Origin: Anderseniella sp.
GTDB taxonomy: Bacteria > Pseudomonadota > Alphaproteobacteria > Rhizobiales > Aestuariivirgaceae
Direction: 5' to 3'
NCBI GenBank assembly: GCA_028289645.1
Contig: JANQOK010000008.1
Span: 558,001 to 622,000, forward strand
Length of the DNA stretch: 64,000 nucleotides
Shown: positions 41,774 through 49,790 of the stretch, piece by piece
How positions within the stretch are numbered: position 1 is the first letter of the stretch
How the letters are laid out: each line of letters begins with the position of its first letter
Translations under genes and position numbers: made by a program
The notes under the pieces: generated by a model
What the model saw: the letters and a program-made list of their open reading frames with translations, nothing else
The model's database searches: none
What the model was told of the DNA's origin: nothing

Positions 41774-42982
41774 CTATTCAGCGGCAACCGGGTCAAAAAC
41801 CATCGGCAGGCTGACCGGCCCGGTGTTGCCGCTGTCTGGCAGCCATTGTGGTTCACCGTCATAGGCCGGGTTCTTCAGCCGTTGCGCCAGCAGTTCCAAT
41901 GCCACTGTCATGTCTCCCCTGGCGATCTGAGATCCGATGCAGTGATGCCGGCCGCCGCCGAAGCCGAAGTGCGGCTTGCGCTTCACGGTGATATCGAAAC
42001 CGGGCGTGAAGTGCTCAGGATCACTGGCAGCAGAGCTTGAAAACAGGTGAATGGTCGTCCCCTTTGCAATCGGCACGCCATTGAACTCAAAGTCCTCGGT
42101 CGCCTCGCGGGTCACCCATGTGGTGGTCGGGCGCAGCCGCATGACTTCTTCCACGGCGGCGCGCGCCAGGTCGGGATTGTCGCCCAGCAGGGCCCATTGA
42201 TCAGGGTGGTCAATGAACATGGCCATGGCCAGCCCGATCTGGCTGCGGGTTGTATCGATACCGCCGAAGATCGACAGCACGATCATGTCGTACAGTTCCT
42301 GGTCGGACAGTGTGTCCTTGTCCTCATTGGCGTTTATCAAGGCGCTGATGAAGTCATCGCGCGGTGCGTGCCGGCGCTCGGCGACAATCTCTTCGGCAAT
42401 TGCAAAAAACCTTTCGGTCGCCGCGTTGACAGCAGCCTCATCGCGCGCATAGGTCACGCCTAGCGCCAGCCCCATGGTGACAGCAAGGTCGGCAAACTCC
42501 TGCCACCTGGAGTGCGAAACCCCGACCAGTTCGCAGACCACGCGGGTGGCGTAAGGTTCGGCGAACCGGCCCATGAACTCACACTTGCCCTGCCCCTCAA
42601 AGCCTCGGATCAGCTCATCAGCGAGCGCCCGAAACCGCGGGATCATACCAGCCACCAGCCGGGGCGCAAACGCCGGCGCCCCGAGCCTGCGCAGCCGGGC
42701 ATGGTCGGCACCTTCCCGGTTGAGCATCATGCGCTTCCACCACTGCGCCCATACGCCGCCGGCCCGGTTGTGCTCCGGCCAACGGTACGACCCCTGCCGC
42801 AGCAGGGGATGATGGATCATCTGCTTCATTTCCTCATAGCGCAGCACGGCCAGGCCGTAGGGCGTGCGTGCCCACCAGCTCGCCTTGCGGGCGCGCAGCA
42901 CCGCTTCGGAACGGATTGAAAACGCCGGGTCGGACGGATCCAGAAACGGTATGTCGCTGTTATGAGGGTTCACGGTCACCAT
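41774..42982 (-). CDS. Cytochrome P450
   Basis: A 402-residue bacterial P450. The I-helix motif is LSIFGGIDTTRSQIG, ExxR is in AAVEEVMRLRPTT, and the heme Cys is in FGFGGGRHHCIGSQIARGDM. Substrate unknown; length and motifs fit class I enzymes needing separate ferredoxin and reductase, which are not adjacent. It is the last gene of a minus-strand unit with TetR, VOC and DUF1428 genes (34-bp gap to DUF1428), probably derepressed by the TetR ligand. Confidence 0.95.
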   Translation of the reverse strand: MVTVNPHNSDIPFLDPSDPAFSIRSEAVLRARKASWWARTPYGLAVLRYEEMKQMIHHPLLRQGSYRWPEHNRAGGVWAQWWKRMMLNREGADHARLRRLGAPAFAPRLVAGMIPRFRALADELIRGFEGQGKCEFMGRFAEPYATRVVCELVGVSHSRWQEFADLAVTMGLALGVTYARDEAAVNAATERFFAIAEEIVAERRHAPRDDFISALINANEDKDTLSDQELYDMIVLSIFGGIDTTRSQIGLAMAMFIDHPDQWALLGDNPDLARAAVEEVMRLRPTTTWVTREATEDFEFNGVPIAKGTTIHLFSSSAASDPEHFTPGFDITVKRKPHFGFGGGRHHCIGSQIARGDMTVALELLAQRLKNPAYDGEPQWLPDSGNTGPVSLPMVFDPVAAE

Positions 42983-43016
42983 GCCGATTTGTGCGGGTCA
43001 GGCCGGTGTCTGAAGC

Positions 43017-43370
43017 CTAATCTTCGAATATCGTTTCAAACCGGCCAAAGATGATGCGCTTGCCGTCGAAGGGCATCTGCATGTTTTCAGGATTCATGCG
43101 CTCGTCCTGCATGATCTTCTCCCAGCCCTTCTCATGGGCCTCTTTCGAAGGCCACACAATCCATGAGAACACCACCGTTTCGTCCGCCTCCTTCTTGACT
43201 GCCATAGGGAACGAGGTCAGCTCGCCGTCCGGTACATCATCGCCCCAGTTCTCAACCACTTTCGCTGCGCCATGGTCCTTGAATATCTGAGCCGAATAGC
43301 GCGCATGATCCAAAAACTTCTGTTTGTTGGCGTTTGGCACTGCTGCCACGAATCCATCAACATAAGCCAT
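43017..43370 (-). CDS. DUF1428 family protein
   Basis: A 117-residue protein with the DUF1428 pattern: YVDGFVAAVPNANKQKFLDH, then AAKVVENWGDDVPDGELTSF, VVFSWIVWPSKEAHEKGWEK and PFDGKRIIFGRFETI. This is a ferredoxin-like alpha/beta fold with no known reaction. It lies 15 bp after the VOC gene and before the P450, in the TetR-controlled unit. Confidence 0.93.
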   Translation of the reverse strand: MAYVDGFVAAVPNANKQKFLDHARYSAQIFKDHGAAKVVENWGDDVPDGELTSFPMAVKKEADETVVFSWIVWPSKEAHEKGWEKIMQDERMNPENMQMPFDGKRIIFGRFETIFED

Positions 43371-43385
43371 CGTAACTTCTCCTTT

Positions 43386-43856
43386 TCACTCACCATCAAA
43401 TGCGGACTGAAGCGCCGCAATATCAATCTTTTTCATCTGCATCATGGCGGAATGAGCTCGCCCCGCTGCAGCCGGGTCGCCGGACGCAAGCATACGCGGC
43501 AACGCTTCCGGCACAATCTGCCAGGATACGCCAAACCTGTCCTTCAGCCAGCCGCACATGCTTTCCGCACCGCCATCCGCTGTCAGGGCATCCCACAACC
43601 TGTCGGTTTCGGCCTGATCCTCGGTCAGCACGGAAATCGATGCGGCCTCTGAATGCGTGAACTGGGGTCCGCCGTTCAAAATCATCATTGGCGCGCCGGC
43701 AATCGAAAACTCCACCACGACCGGCGGCTCATCCGGACCAGATTGCACGACATTCTCGATGCGGCTGTCAGGCAGCAGCGTGACGTAGAAGCGCGCCGCT
43801 TCCTCTCCCTTACCGTCAAACCACAGGCAGGTGCGGACCTTTGCATTGAATTTCAT
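43386..43856 (-). CDS. VOC-family PhnB-like protein
   Basis: A 156-residue protein. The start at 43856 has AAGGAGG; an upstream extension is open but less likely. TCLWFDGKGEEAARFYVTLLPDSRI is the PhnB/3-demethylubiquinone-methyltransferase-like opening, FSIAGAPMMILNGGPQF the second strand, and CGWLKDRFGVSWQIVPEAL the conserved third block. These are metal-binding VOC proteins of unknown substrate. It follows the TetR stop by 1 bp, so transcription and translation are coupled. Confidence 0.92.
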   Translation of the reverse strand: MKFNAKVRTCLWFDGKGEEAARFYVTLLPDSRIENVVQSGPDEPPVVVEFSIAGAPMMILNGGPQFTHSEAASISVLTEDQAETDRLWDALTADGGAESMCGWLKDRFGVSWQIVPEALPRMLASGDPAAAGRAHSAMMQMKKIDIAALQSAFDGE

Positions 43857-43857
43857 T

Positions 43858-44496
43858 TCAGCTGCCTCCTTCAAACGCCACTTCACCAAACAACAAACTC
43901 ACATACCTTTTCAGATGATCAATGCTGTCTGCCGCGACCTCCGGCCCGCCTTTGGCCTTGGCCAGAATGAAGGCACCCTGCAGTACTGCCTGGGTGTGCA
44001 GGGCCAGGCTTTCAGCCGTCCACCCGGCCTTGATCCCATACCGCTGCTTTGCCTCGGCAATGTCGGCCTCCAGCCTGGCGGCATGGCGGGAAATCGTAAT
44101 ATCAACCGCCTCGCGGATCGCTGGCGCGGTGTCGTAAACCTCCTGCACCATCGTGCCCACCAGACAGGTGAACTCCGGGACCGGGCCTTGCAGAATGGAT
44201 TTCCTGAAATCGATATAGCCAAGCACCCGCTGCAACGGGTCGTTATGGGCATGGTAGTCTTGCGCGGCAAAGAACTCGCTCGTCATCTCGTCCCAGTGCC
44301 GGGCTGCCGCCACACCGAGGGCCTGCTTGCTGTCGAAATGATGGAAGAAAGCGCCCTTGGTCACGCCGGCGCGTTTGCACAATTCATCGACTGAAGTCGC
44401 TGAAAACCCCTTCTCCCGGATCGTTGCGACTGCTGCATCCATGATCTTGGCTCTTGCATCCCGTCTCGGTTTCTGCTGCGCGTCCACATCTGTCAT
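43858..44496 (-). CDS. TetR-family repressor of the VOC-DUF1428-P450 unit
   Basis: A 212-residue protein. HTH: RAKIMDAAVATIREKGFSATSVDELCKRAGVTKGAFFHHFDSKQAL. The ligand domain has EFTCLVGTMVQEVYDTAPAIR and ends LLFGEVAFEGGS. The ATG at 44496 is 2 bp from a perfect palindrome, so a longer TTG frame through the operator is unlikely and translation may be leaderless. It probably represses its own operon. Confidence 0.92.
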   Translation of the reverse strand: MTDVDAQQKPRRDARAKIMDAAVATIREKGFSATSVDELCKRAGVTKGAFFHHFDSKQALGVAAARHWDEMTSEFFAAQDYHAHNDPLQRVLGYIDFRKSILQGPVPEFTCLVGTMVQEVYDTAPAIREAVDITISRHAARLEADIAEAKQRYGIKAGWTAESLALHTQAVLQGAFILAKAKGGPEVAADSIDHLKRYVSLLFGEVAFEGGS

Positions 44497-44498
44497 AA

Positions 44499-44530
44499 GC
44501 AAAACATACCAACCAGTTGGTATGTTTTGC
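44499..44530. promoter_or_regulatory. TetR operator with perfect 15-bp arms
   Basis: GCAAAACATACCAAC (44499-44513) and GTTGGTATGTTTTGC (44516-44530) are exact inverted copies with a 2-bp CA spacer. It abuts the TetR start codon. A perfect 32-bp palindrome of this kind next to a TetR gene is very unlikely by chance. Confidence 0.9.
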
Positions 44531-44640
44531 AAGAAAATACTGATTGAGCTGTCCTTGAGACCCTCAACTCGGTTGAAATTACTGTGGTTGGTTCCTCGAA
44601 AGCCGCACCTGCCGACAGCGTCAGGCGCCGGCAGCGATGT

Positions 44641-45114
44641 TCACGACAGTTCCAGCTGGTCAGCCTTCACGCGCACCGGCTGCGCCACGACCGGGAACAG
44701 GCGATCATACCCCAGTGTGAACAAGTACGTGTAGACGACAACGAAGGAGGTTACGACCAGATCGGTGAGCAGCGCTTCGAGCAAAGTGAGGTTCAGCCAC
44801 CAGACATAGATGGGCAGTGAAGTGATCACCAGCGACAGTTCAAACCCGACCGCATGCAGGATACGGCCGACAGTAGAGCGATCAGACGAAATCCGGTTGG
44901 CCCGGGCGTCGATGTGGTCAAACACCCAGTTATAGACCAGGTTGATCAGCATGGCCTTGATCGACAGGATAAGCCCCAGCGCCCCGATATCGGCCCATCC
45001 CTTGTCAAAAAACGCCGCTCCTGCCGGGACCAGCAGCAGCATCAGAGCTATTTCGAAGGTAACTGTGTAGCGCAGGCGGTCTGCGCCGGTGCGCATGGCT
45101 GGTGATTGCGACAT
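44641..45114 (-). CDS. PACE-family multidrug/chlorhexidine exporter
   Basis: A 157-residue four-helix membrane protein made of two tandem bacterial transmembrane pair units. The first is DRLRYTVTFEIALMLLLVPAGAAFF with ALGLILSIKAMLINLVYNWVFDHID. The second is RILHAVGFELSLVITSLPIYVWWL with ALLTDLVVTSFVVVYTYLFTLGYD. The paired E/N and W-x-FD motifs are diagnostic of AceI-like proteins, which export biocides or short diamines. It is divergent from a LysR regulator, the usual arrangement. Confidence 0.93.
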   Translation of the reverse strand: MSQSPAMRTGADRLRYTVTFEIALMLLLVPAGAAFFDKGWADIGALGLILSIKAMLINLVYNWVFDHIDARANRISSDRSTVGRILHAVGFELSLVITSLPIYVWWLNLTLLEALLTDLVVTSFVVVYTYLFTLGYDRLFPVVAQPVRVKADQLELS

Positions 45115-45137
45115 TGTTTTTACTCCTGAGTTTTTGC

Positions 45138-45188
45138 TTTATATCGCAATTACAGCTATAAGATAGTTGGTTTATATCTGAATTATAG
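45138..45188. promoter_or_regulatory. 18-bp direct repeats between the PACE and LysR genes
   Basis: TTTATATCGCAATTACAG (45138-45155) and TTTATATCTGAATTATAG (45171-45188) match in 15 of 18 positions and are 33 bp apart, about three helical turns. They fill the divergent promoter region and could be the LysR recognition and activation sites. Confidence 0.58.
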
Positions 45189-45200
45189 ATAGATAATCTT

Positions 45201-46112
45201 ATGCCGAACATAGAAAACTTCCGGGCCTTTGTTCTGGCCGCCGACCTCGGGTCGTTCTCCGCCGCCGCTCGGCAGATGGGCAAGGCGCAGTCGGCAGTGT
45301 CCACCGCCATAGCAAACCTGGAGATTGACGCGGATGTGCAGTTGTTCGACCGCAGCGGCCGCAATCCTGTACTGACCGAAGCCGGTTCCGCCCTGCTGCC
45401 GAACGCCAGGGGAATTCTGCTCGGCAACCAGGAGTTCCTGGCCAGGGCAACATCGATGTCACAAGGTGTGGAGGGCCATCTATGCGTGGCAGTTGAACAG
45501 GGCATCAGCATAAATCCCCTGCTCAACCTGCTGCACGACTTCAGCTCAACCTTTGCCCATGTGTCGCTTGAAATCATAACCCCCGATCCGACGGACATGG
45601 CCCCTTTGCTGAAACGGGGACGGGCCGAGCTTGGCCTGATGATCGAGCAGGAAAGCTATCCGACCGGATTCCGGTTCCGTGGCGTCGGCTATTCCAGGAC
45701 CGTGCCCGTGGCCGGGCGTGACCATCCACTGGCAAACCTGCAACAGGCCCGGCACGCGGACCTGAGACAGTACCGTGAACTGGTGCCGCGCAGCCGCCCG
45801 TCAGCGGCAACCGGCCGCCCGGCCCACCGCAAGAGCCCTTCGGTCTGGTATGCCGAAAGCCCCATGCTGGCAATCGAACTTGTTGTCCAGGGCTTTGGCT
45901 GGTCTGAACTGCCCTACTCCATCATCGCAGACCGGCTGAAGACCGGCGACCTGGCGCAGTTAAATTATGCATTTCAGCAAAGCGACATCCTGTACGGCGT
46001 GGATGCGGTATGGACCGAACAGCGCGCCATCGGCGTGGCCGGCCAGTGGATGCTGAACCGGTTGCTCGAACTGCCGCAGGACGTGTGGCGTGAAGGCGAA
46101 CCAGCCCCCTGA
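45201..46112 (+). CDS. LysR-family regulator of the PACE exporter
   Basis: A 303-residue protein. HTH: FRAFVLAADLGSFSAAARQMGKAQSAVSTAIANLEIDADVQ. The effector domain includes HLCVAVEQGISINPLLNLL and ELVVQGFGWSELPYSIIADR. It is divergent from the PACE gene; AceI-type exporters are commonly controlled this way in response to their substrate. No clear ribosome binding site is visible before the ATG. Confidence 0.92.
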   Translation: MPNIENFRAFVLAADLGSFSAAARQMGKAQSAVSTAIANLEIDADVQLFDRSGRNPVLTEAGSALLPNARGILLGNQEFLARATSMSQGVEGHLCVAVEQGISINPLLNLLHDFSSTFAHVSLEIITPDPTDMAPLLKRGRAELGLMIEQESYPTGFRFRGVGYSRTVPVAGRDHPLANLQQARHADLRQYRELVPRSRPSAATGRPAHRKSPSVWYAESPMLAIELVVQGFGWSELPYSIIADRLKTGDLAQLNYAFQQSDILYGVDAVWTEQRAIGVAGQWMLNRLLELPQDVWREGEPAP

Positions 46113-46239
46113 AGACAGGCGCCGGCGCGGCCAGCGTTATCGATACCCGTATCGGACGGGACGCCCCGTTTCGGCTTGAACCCGCATTCGAAATGCCGTG
46201 TAGTCTGCCGATAAAGGACAAGACAGGAAGCAAGTTGAC

Positions 46240-47028
46240 ATGTTCGAGACCGGCAACACGGTGACCTCGGTTCAACGCACGCCCGAACTGGACCGGGGCA
46301 AGCATCACCGGGCCCGGCTTGGGTTCATTCTGATGTCCACCGATCTGGCAGCGGAGTCGGACTTCTTCGCCATGGCGCCGGAAGGCGTGGCGGTTCACGT
46401 CACCCGGCTCAAGACCGACGACTACACCACGACCGAAACCCTGGCCCGGCACATCGATCACATGGCGGACGCGGCCGCGCGGCTGCAGCCGGACATCCGG
46501 CCGGACGTGATCAGCTACAGTTGCACCAGCGGTTCCATCGTCATCGGCGAGGAGCGCATCTATGCGGAAATCCACAAAGGCGCACCCTGGGCAAGACCGA
46601 TGTGCCTGGTGACAGGGGTGGTGGACGCGCTGCGCGAGCTGGATGCGAAGAAACTGGTGGTCGGGACCCCGTACCTGGACGACATCAACACCGCCGAGGC
46701 CGAGTTTCTGACAGCCAAGGGGTTTGACGTCCTCGACATTCAGGGGCTCAACCTTGAAACCGGTATCGAGTTCGGCCGTGTCACGCCGGGCTACTGGAAA
46801 GCCTTCGCGAAGGAAATCGACCGGCCGGATGCAGATGCGATCTTCCTGTCGTGCGGCGGCATCCGCTCACTGGAAGTCGCCGAAGAGATTGAGCAACTGA
46901 CCGGCAAACCGGTGATCACCAGCAACCAGGCGCAGTTCTGGAGCTGCCTGCGCCGCGCCGGCATCGGCGACAACATTCCCGGTTTTGGCCGGATCTTCAT
47001 GCAGCCCGGCGACCGGCTCATGCCCTGA
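46240..47028 (+). CDS. Asp/Glu racemase superfamily: maleate isomerase/arylmalonate decarboxylase-like
   Basis: A 262-residue protein. RARLGFILMSTDLAAESDFF opens the fold, ISYSCTSGSIVIGEE carries the first catalytic Cys, TPYLDDINTAEAEFLTAKGF the mid motif, and IFLSCGGIRSLEVAEEIEQ with GKPVITSNQAQFWSCLRRAG the second Cys and C-terminus. Both catalytic Cys of maleate cis-trans isomerase/AMDase are kept. It precedes a TrpF-like gene by 16 bp. Substrate not determinable from sequence. Confidence 0.9.
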   Translation: MFETGNTVTSVQRTPELDRGKHHRARLGFILMSTDLAAESDFFAMAPEGVAVHVTRLKTDDYTTTETLARHIDHMADAAARLQPDIRPDVISYSCTSGSIVIGEERIYAEIHKGAPWARPMCLVTGVVDALRELDAKKLVVGTPYLDDINTAEAEFLTAKGFDVLDIQGLNLETGIEFGRVTPGYWKAFAKEIDRPDADAIFLSCGGIRSLEVAEEIEQLTGKPVITSNQAQFWSCLRRAGIGDNIPGFGRIFMQPGDRLMP

Positions 47029-47044
47029 CTCCGGGATACTTGCC

Positions 47045-47710
47045 ATGCGAACTAGGATAAAGATTTGCTGCATCGCCTCTCGCGAGGAGGCGCAGATGGC
47101 AATCGACGCCGGCGCCGACGCCCTGGGGCTGGTGGCCGCGATGCCATCCGGCCCGGGTCCGATCAGCGATGAGCAAATAGCCCAGATCGCGGCATGGGTG
47201 CCGCCGCCGGTCACGACGTTCATGCTGACCTCCGAAACAACTGCCGACGGAATATCGCGGCATGTTGAGGCGACCCGGCCGACCGCGGTGCAGATCGTGT
47301 CGCATATCGAACCGGCAGAAGCGGCACAGCTGGCTGACCTGCAGCCCGGAGTGCGCCGAGTGCAGGTCATCCATGTGGAAGACATGGGCGCGCTCGACCT
47401 GATCCCGGTCTATGCACCGTACATGCACGCGTTTTTGCTGGATTCGGGCCGGCCCGGCTCCGCCACGCCGGAGTTTGGCGGCACCGGCCGCCGGCACGAC
47501 TGGTCAATCAGCCGGGCGTTTGTCGAGGCCAGCCCTTTGCCGGTGTTTCTGGCCGGTGGCCTCAATCCGGACAACGCCCGACAAGCCGTGCTTGAGGTCA
47601 GGCCGTTCGGCCTCGATCTTTGTACCGGTGTGCGGACCGATGGCAGGCTCGACGAGGCCAAGCTGAAAGCCTTCATGAAGGCAGCGACATACGCCGGCGG
47701 CGCTCCTTGA
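47045..47710 (+). CDS. Phosphoribosylanthranilate isomerase-like (TrpF-type) barrel
   Basis: A 221-residue TIM barrel. TRIKICCIASREEAQMAIDAGADALGLV replaces the usual KICGI with KICCI, keeping the catalytic Cys; HAFLLDSGRPGS keeps the catalytic Asp, EFGGTGRRHDWS and FLAGGLNPDNARQAV are the phosphate-binding blocks. It is separated from any trp operon and paired with a racemase-superfamily enzyme, so it may be a paralogue with another phosphoribosyl or sugar substrate. Its 3' end overlaps the convergent hydroxylase by 38 bp. Confidence 0.88.
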   Translation: MRTRIKICCIASREEAQMAIDAGADALGLVAAMPSGPGPISDEQIAQIAAWVPPPVTTFMLTSETTADGISRHVEATRPTAVQIVSHIEPAEAAQLADLQPGVRRVQVIHVEDMGALDLIPVYAPYMHAFLLDSGRPGSATPEFGGTGRRHDWSISRAFVEASPLPVFLAGGLNPDNARQAVLEVRPFGLDLCTGVRTDGRLDEAKLKAFMKAATYAGGAP

Positions 47711-48686
47711 ACTTGGCGTGCGAGGCGTCGGTGCCGTCGTGGAAGGAGCCGAACCACTTGTCCCACGGCACTTCGAGGTTGCCGTAATTGCACTCGAAAT
47801 AGCGGTGGTGCATCTGGTGATGGAAGGTGCCGAGCGCCAGCCGGCTCTTGTCCTTGACCAGCAGGTCTTCAAACCCGGTGTGGGAGGTGGCCGCGGTCAG
47901 CGCCTGGTGCTGCATGTGGAACAGGATGTGGATCGGGTGCGCCGCCACGATCCAGTGGATCAACACCGACGACAGGAAGATCAGATGCTCGACCGGGTGC
48001 ATGGAGAACCCGGACCACGGCCCGACATTGGTGTTGCGATGGTGCAGCGCGTGCGCCAGGCGGTACAGCGGCGGCCAGTGCAGCCAACGGTGCACCCAGT
48101 AGAAGTGAAACGAAATCCACACCGGGGTCAGGAAGAACAGCGCCACGAACCAGACCGGATTGTCGGCCCATAACAGTGTCGGCACATAGCCGTTGGCCAT
48201 GGTCCAGAACATCAGCACTTCATAGGCGGTCCAGAACGCCACCCCGCTGGTCAGCGACCAGAACATGTTGTCATGCACCTGGTTCCTGAAGGTAAATGCA
48301 TTGCTGTTCGACAGGTCGCGCTTGTCGAACTTGTGGCGCTGGTCCTGTTTCTTCCAGGTGTAGAAATACAGGTGCAGGCCGCCGGCGACGGCGAACAGCA
48401 GCACGAGATTGCGGACATAGATCTGCGCGATCCAGCCCGGTGCCAGGGTCCTTGCCTCCTCAAGGCTCGGCTGGAACCAGCGCCAGGTGACGTAGGCCAC
48501 CACAACCAGGATGGTGTTTTCGGCAATCGAAAACCAGCGCTCGGCAACCCAGCGGACCATCCTCACAGGATCGGGCGGCCAGGAAAAGAACGGCGACACC
48601 TTGATGGGCACGGACGGGCGATAGTGCCATTGCCGGGCGAAGCCGCTGTCGTTCGAGACTGGTTGGTTTTCTGTTGCCTGTGTCAT
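47673..48686 (-). CDS. Sterol desaturase/fatty acid hydroxylase superfamily protein
   Basis: A 337-residue membrane protein. Histidine clusters of the di-iron hydroxylase fold are HFYWVHRWLHWPPLYRLAHAL with HHRN, HPVEHLIFL, FHMQHQALTAATSHTGFE and GTFHHQMHHRYFECNYG. Four or more hydrophobic segments are visible. It would hydroxylate or desaturate a lipid. The N-terminal helix region is at about 50-110. It is divergent from a LysR regulator with a perfect inverted repeat between them. Confidence 0.92.
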   Translation of the reverse strand: MTQATENQPVSNDSGFARQWHYRPSVPIKVSPFFSWPPDPVRMVRWVAERWFSIAENTILVVVAYVTWRWFQPSLEEARTLAPGWIAQIYVRNLVLLFAVAGGLHLYFYTWKKQDQRHKFDKRDLSNSNAFTFRNQVHDNMFWSLTSGVAFWTAYEVLMFWTMANGYVPTLLWADNPVWFVALFFLTPVWISFHFYWVHRWLHWPPLYRLAHALHHRNTNVGPWSGFSMHPVEHLIFLSSVLIHWIVAAHPIHILFHMQHQALTAATSHTGFEDLLVKDKSRLALGTFHHQMHHRYFECNYGNLEVPWDKWFGSFHDGTDASHAKFKERRRRMSLPS

Positions 48687-48770
48687 GGGTTTCGGCTTCC
48701 AGCAGCTTAGTGGCGCGGTGCACGAACTGTTTCACAATCGGCAAGGTTTGAAAAACAGAACATTATGGCT

Positions 48771-48797
48771 CATAACATCAATATTTCTGATGTTATG
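48771..48797. promoter_or_regulatory. Perfect 10-bp-arm inverted repeat, LysR-type site
   Basis: CATAACATCA (48771-48780) and TGATGTTATG (48788-48797) are exact inverted copies around ATATTTC. The core ATCA-N7-TGAT fits the T-N11-A LysR rule. It lies in the divergent promoter of the hydroxylase and LysR genes, inside a longer in-frame extension of the LysR frame. Confidence 0.75.
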
Positions 48798-48818
48798 ACT
48801 TTTGGGAAATCCTGCGGC

Positions 48819-49742
48819 ATGCGAGTTTCGATCAAAGCCCTGAATTACTTCCTGCGCGCAGCGGAACGCGGCTCGATTGCAAAGGCGGCGGCAGATCTGA
48901 ACGTCGTGCCGTCGGCCATCTCCAACGCCATAGACCTGGTGGAACAGGAGTTCCAGTTGCAACTGCTGCAACGTTATCCTGCAAAGGGTATCAAGCCGAC
49001 AGCGGCGGGGATCGCCATCATGCACCGGGTCCGCCGTCTGGTTGAGGAATACGACACCCTGTTTGTCGACGGCGCAGAGCTGCGCACCGCGTTGTCCGGC
49101 AGTCTTTCCATCGGCTATTATGCGCCTGTCGCACCGGCCTTCCTGCCGAAAATCGCGGCACCGCTGGTTCGCGACCACCCCGGCATCAAGTTGAACCTGG
49201 TGGAAACTAACAACGAACGCGCCCAGACCGGCCTGCTTGATGGCGAGTTTGACCTGATCCTGTTTGTTGCCGAGAACGTGCAGCCCGGCATCGTGTGCCA
49301 GCAATTGCTGGAGGCCCCGCCCTATGTCCTGGTGCCGCGCGACCATGGCCTTAGGAACCGCAAGCAGGTGACACCCGCTGATCTTCGTGGCGAGGCACTG
49401 GTGCTGCTCGACCTGCCGATGACCAGCGAGTACTACCGCGCCCTGGCCGGCGATGCCGGACACCCCGTCAACATCGTCGCCACAGCGTCCACCCATGAGA
49501 TGGTGCGCAGCCTGGTGGGCGCCGGCGTCGGCTGCTCAATCTTGAACATGCGTCCGGCGACCGCAGTCACCTATGCCGGGGACGAAGTTGTCGCCATCCC
49601 GTTGCGCACCGGTGCACGGTCCCTGAAGCTGGCACTTGGCCATACGGGCAGCAAACCGCGGCGGCTGGTGCAGGCGTTCATGGATGCCGCGCGAGATCAC
49701 TTTGCGCAGCCATTTGCAGGCAACCTCATCATGCCGACGTAA
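48819..49742 (+). CDS. LysR-family regulator of the fatty-acid/sterol hydroxylase
   Basis: A 307-residue protein from the ATG at 48819 (MRVSIKALNYFLRAAERGSI). An upstream frame from 48765 crosses a palindromic operator and adds an un-LysR-like peptide, so it is rejected. HTH: FLRAAERGSIAKAAADLNVVPSAISNAIDLVEQEFQ. The effector domain has LSIGYYAPVAPAFLPKIAAP and STHEMVRSLVGAGVGCSILNM. It probably binds the palindrome and controls both genes. Confidence 0.9.
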   Translation: MRVSIKALNYFLRAAERGSIAKAAADLNVVPSAISNAIDLVEQEFQLQLLQRYPAKGIKPTAAGIAIMHRVRRLVEEYDTLFVDGAELRTALSGSLSIGYYAPVAPAFLPKIAAPLVRDHPGIKLNLVETNNERAQTGLLDGEFDLILFVAENVQPGIVCQQLLEAPPYVLVPRDHGLRNRKQVTPADLRGEALVLLDLPMTSEYYRALAGDAGHPVNIVATASTHEMVRSLVGAGVGCSILNMRPATAVTYAGDEVVAIPLRTGARSLKLALGHTGSKPRRLVQAFMDAARDHFAQPFAGNLIMPT

Positions 49743-49790
49743 GTGCATTGTGCGAGCTGGCTAGGGACATCCGCGCGATGCGCGAGTAGG

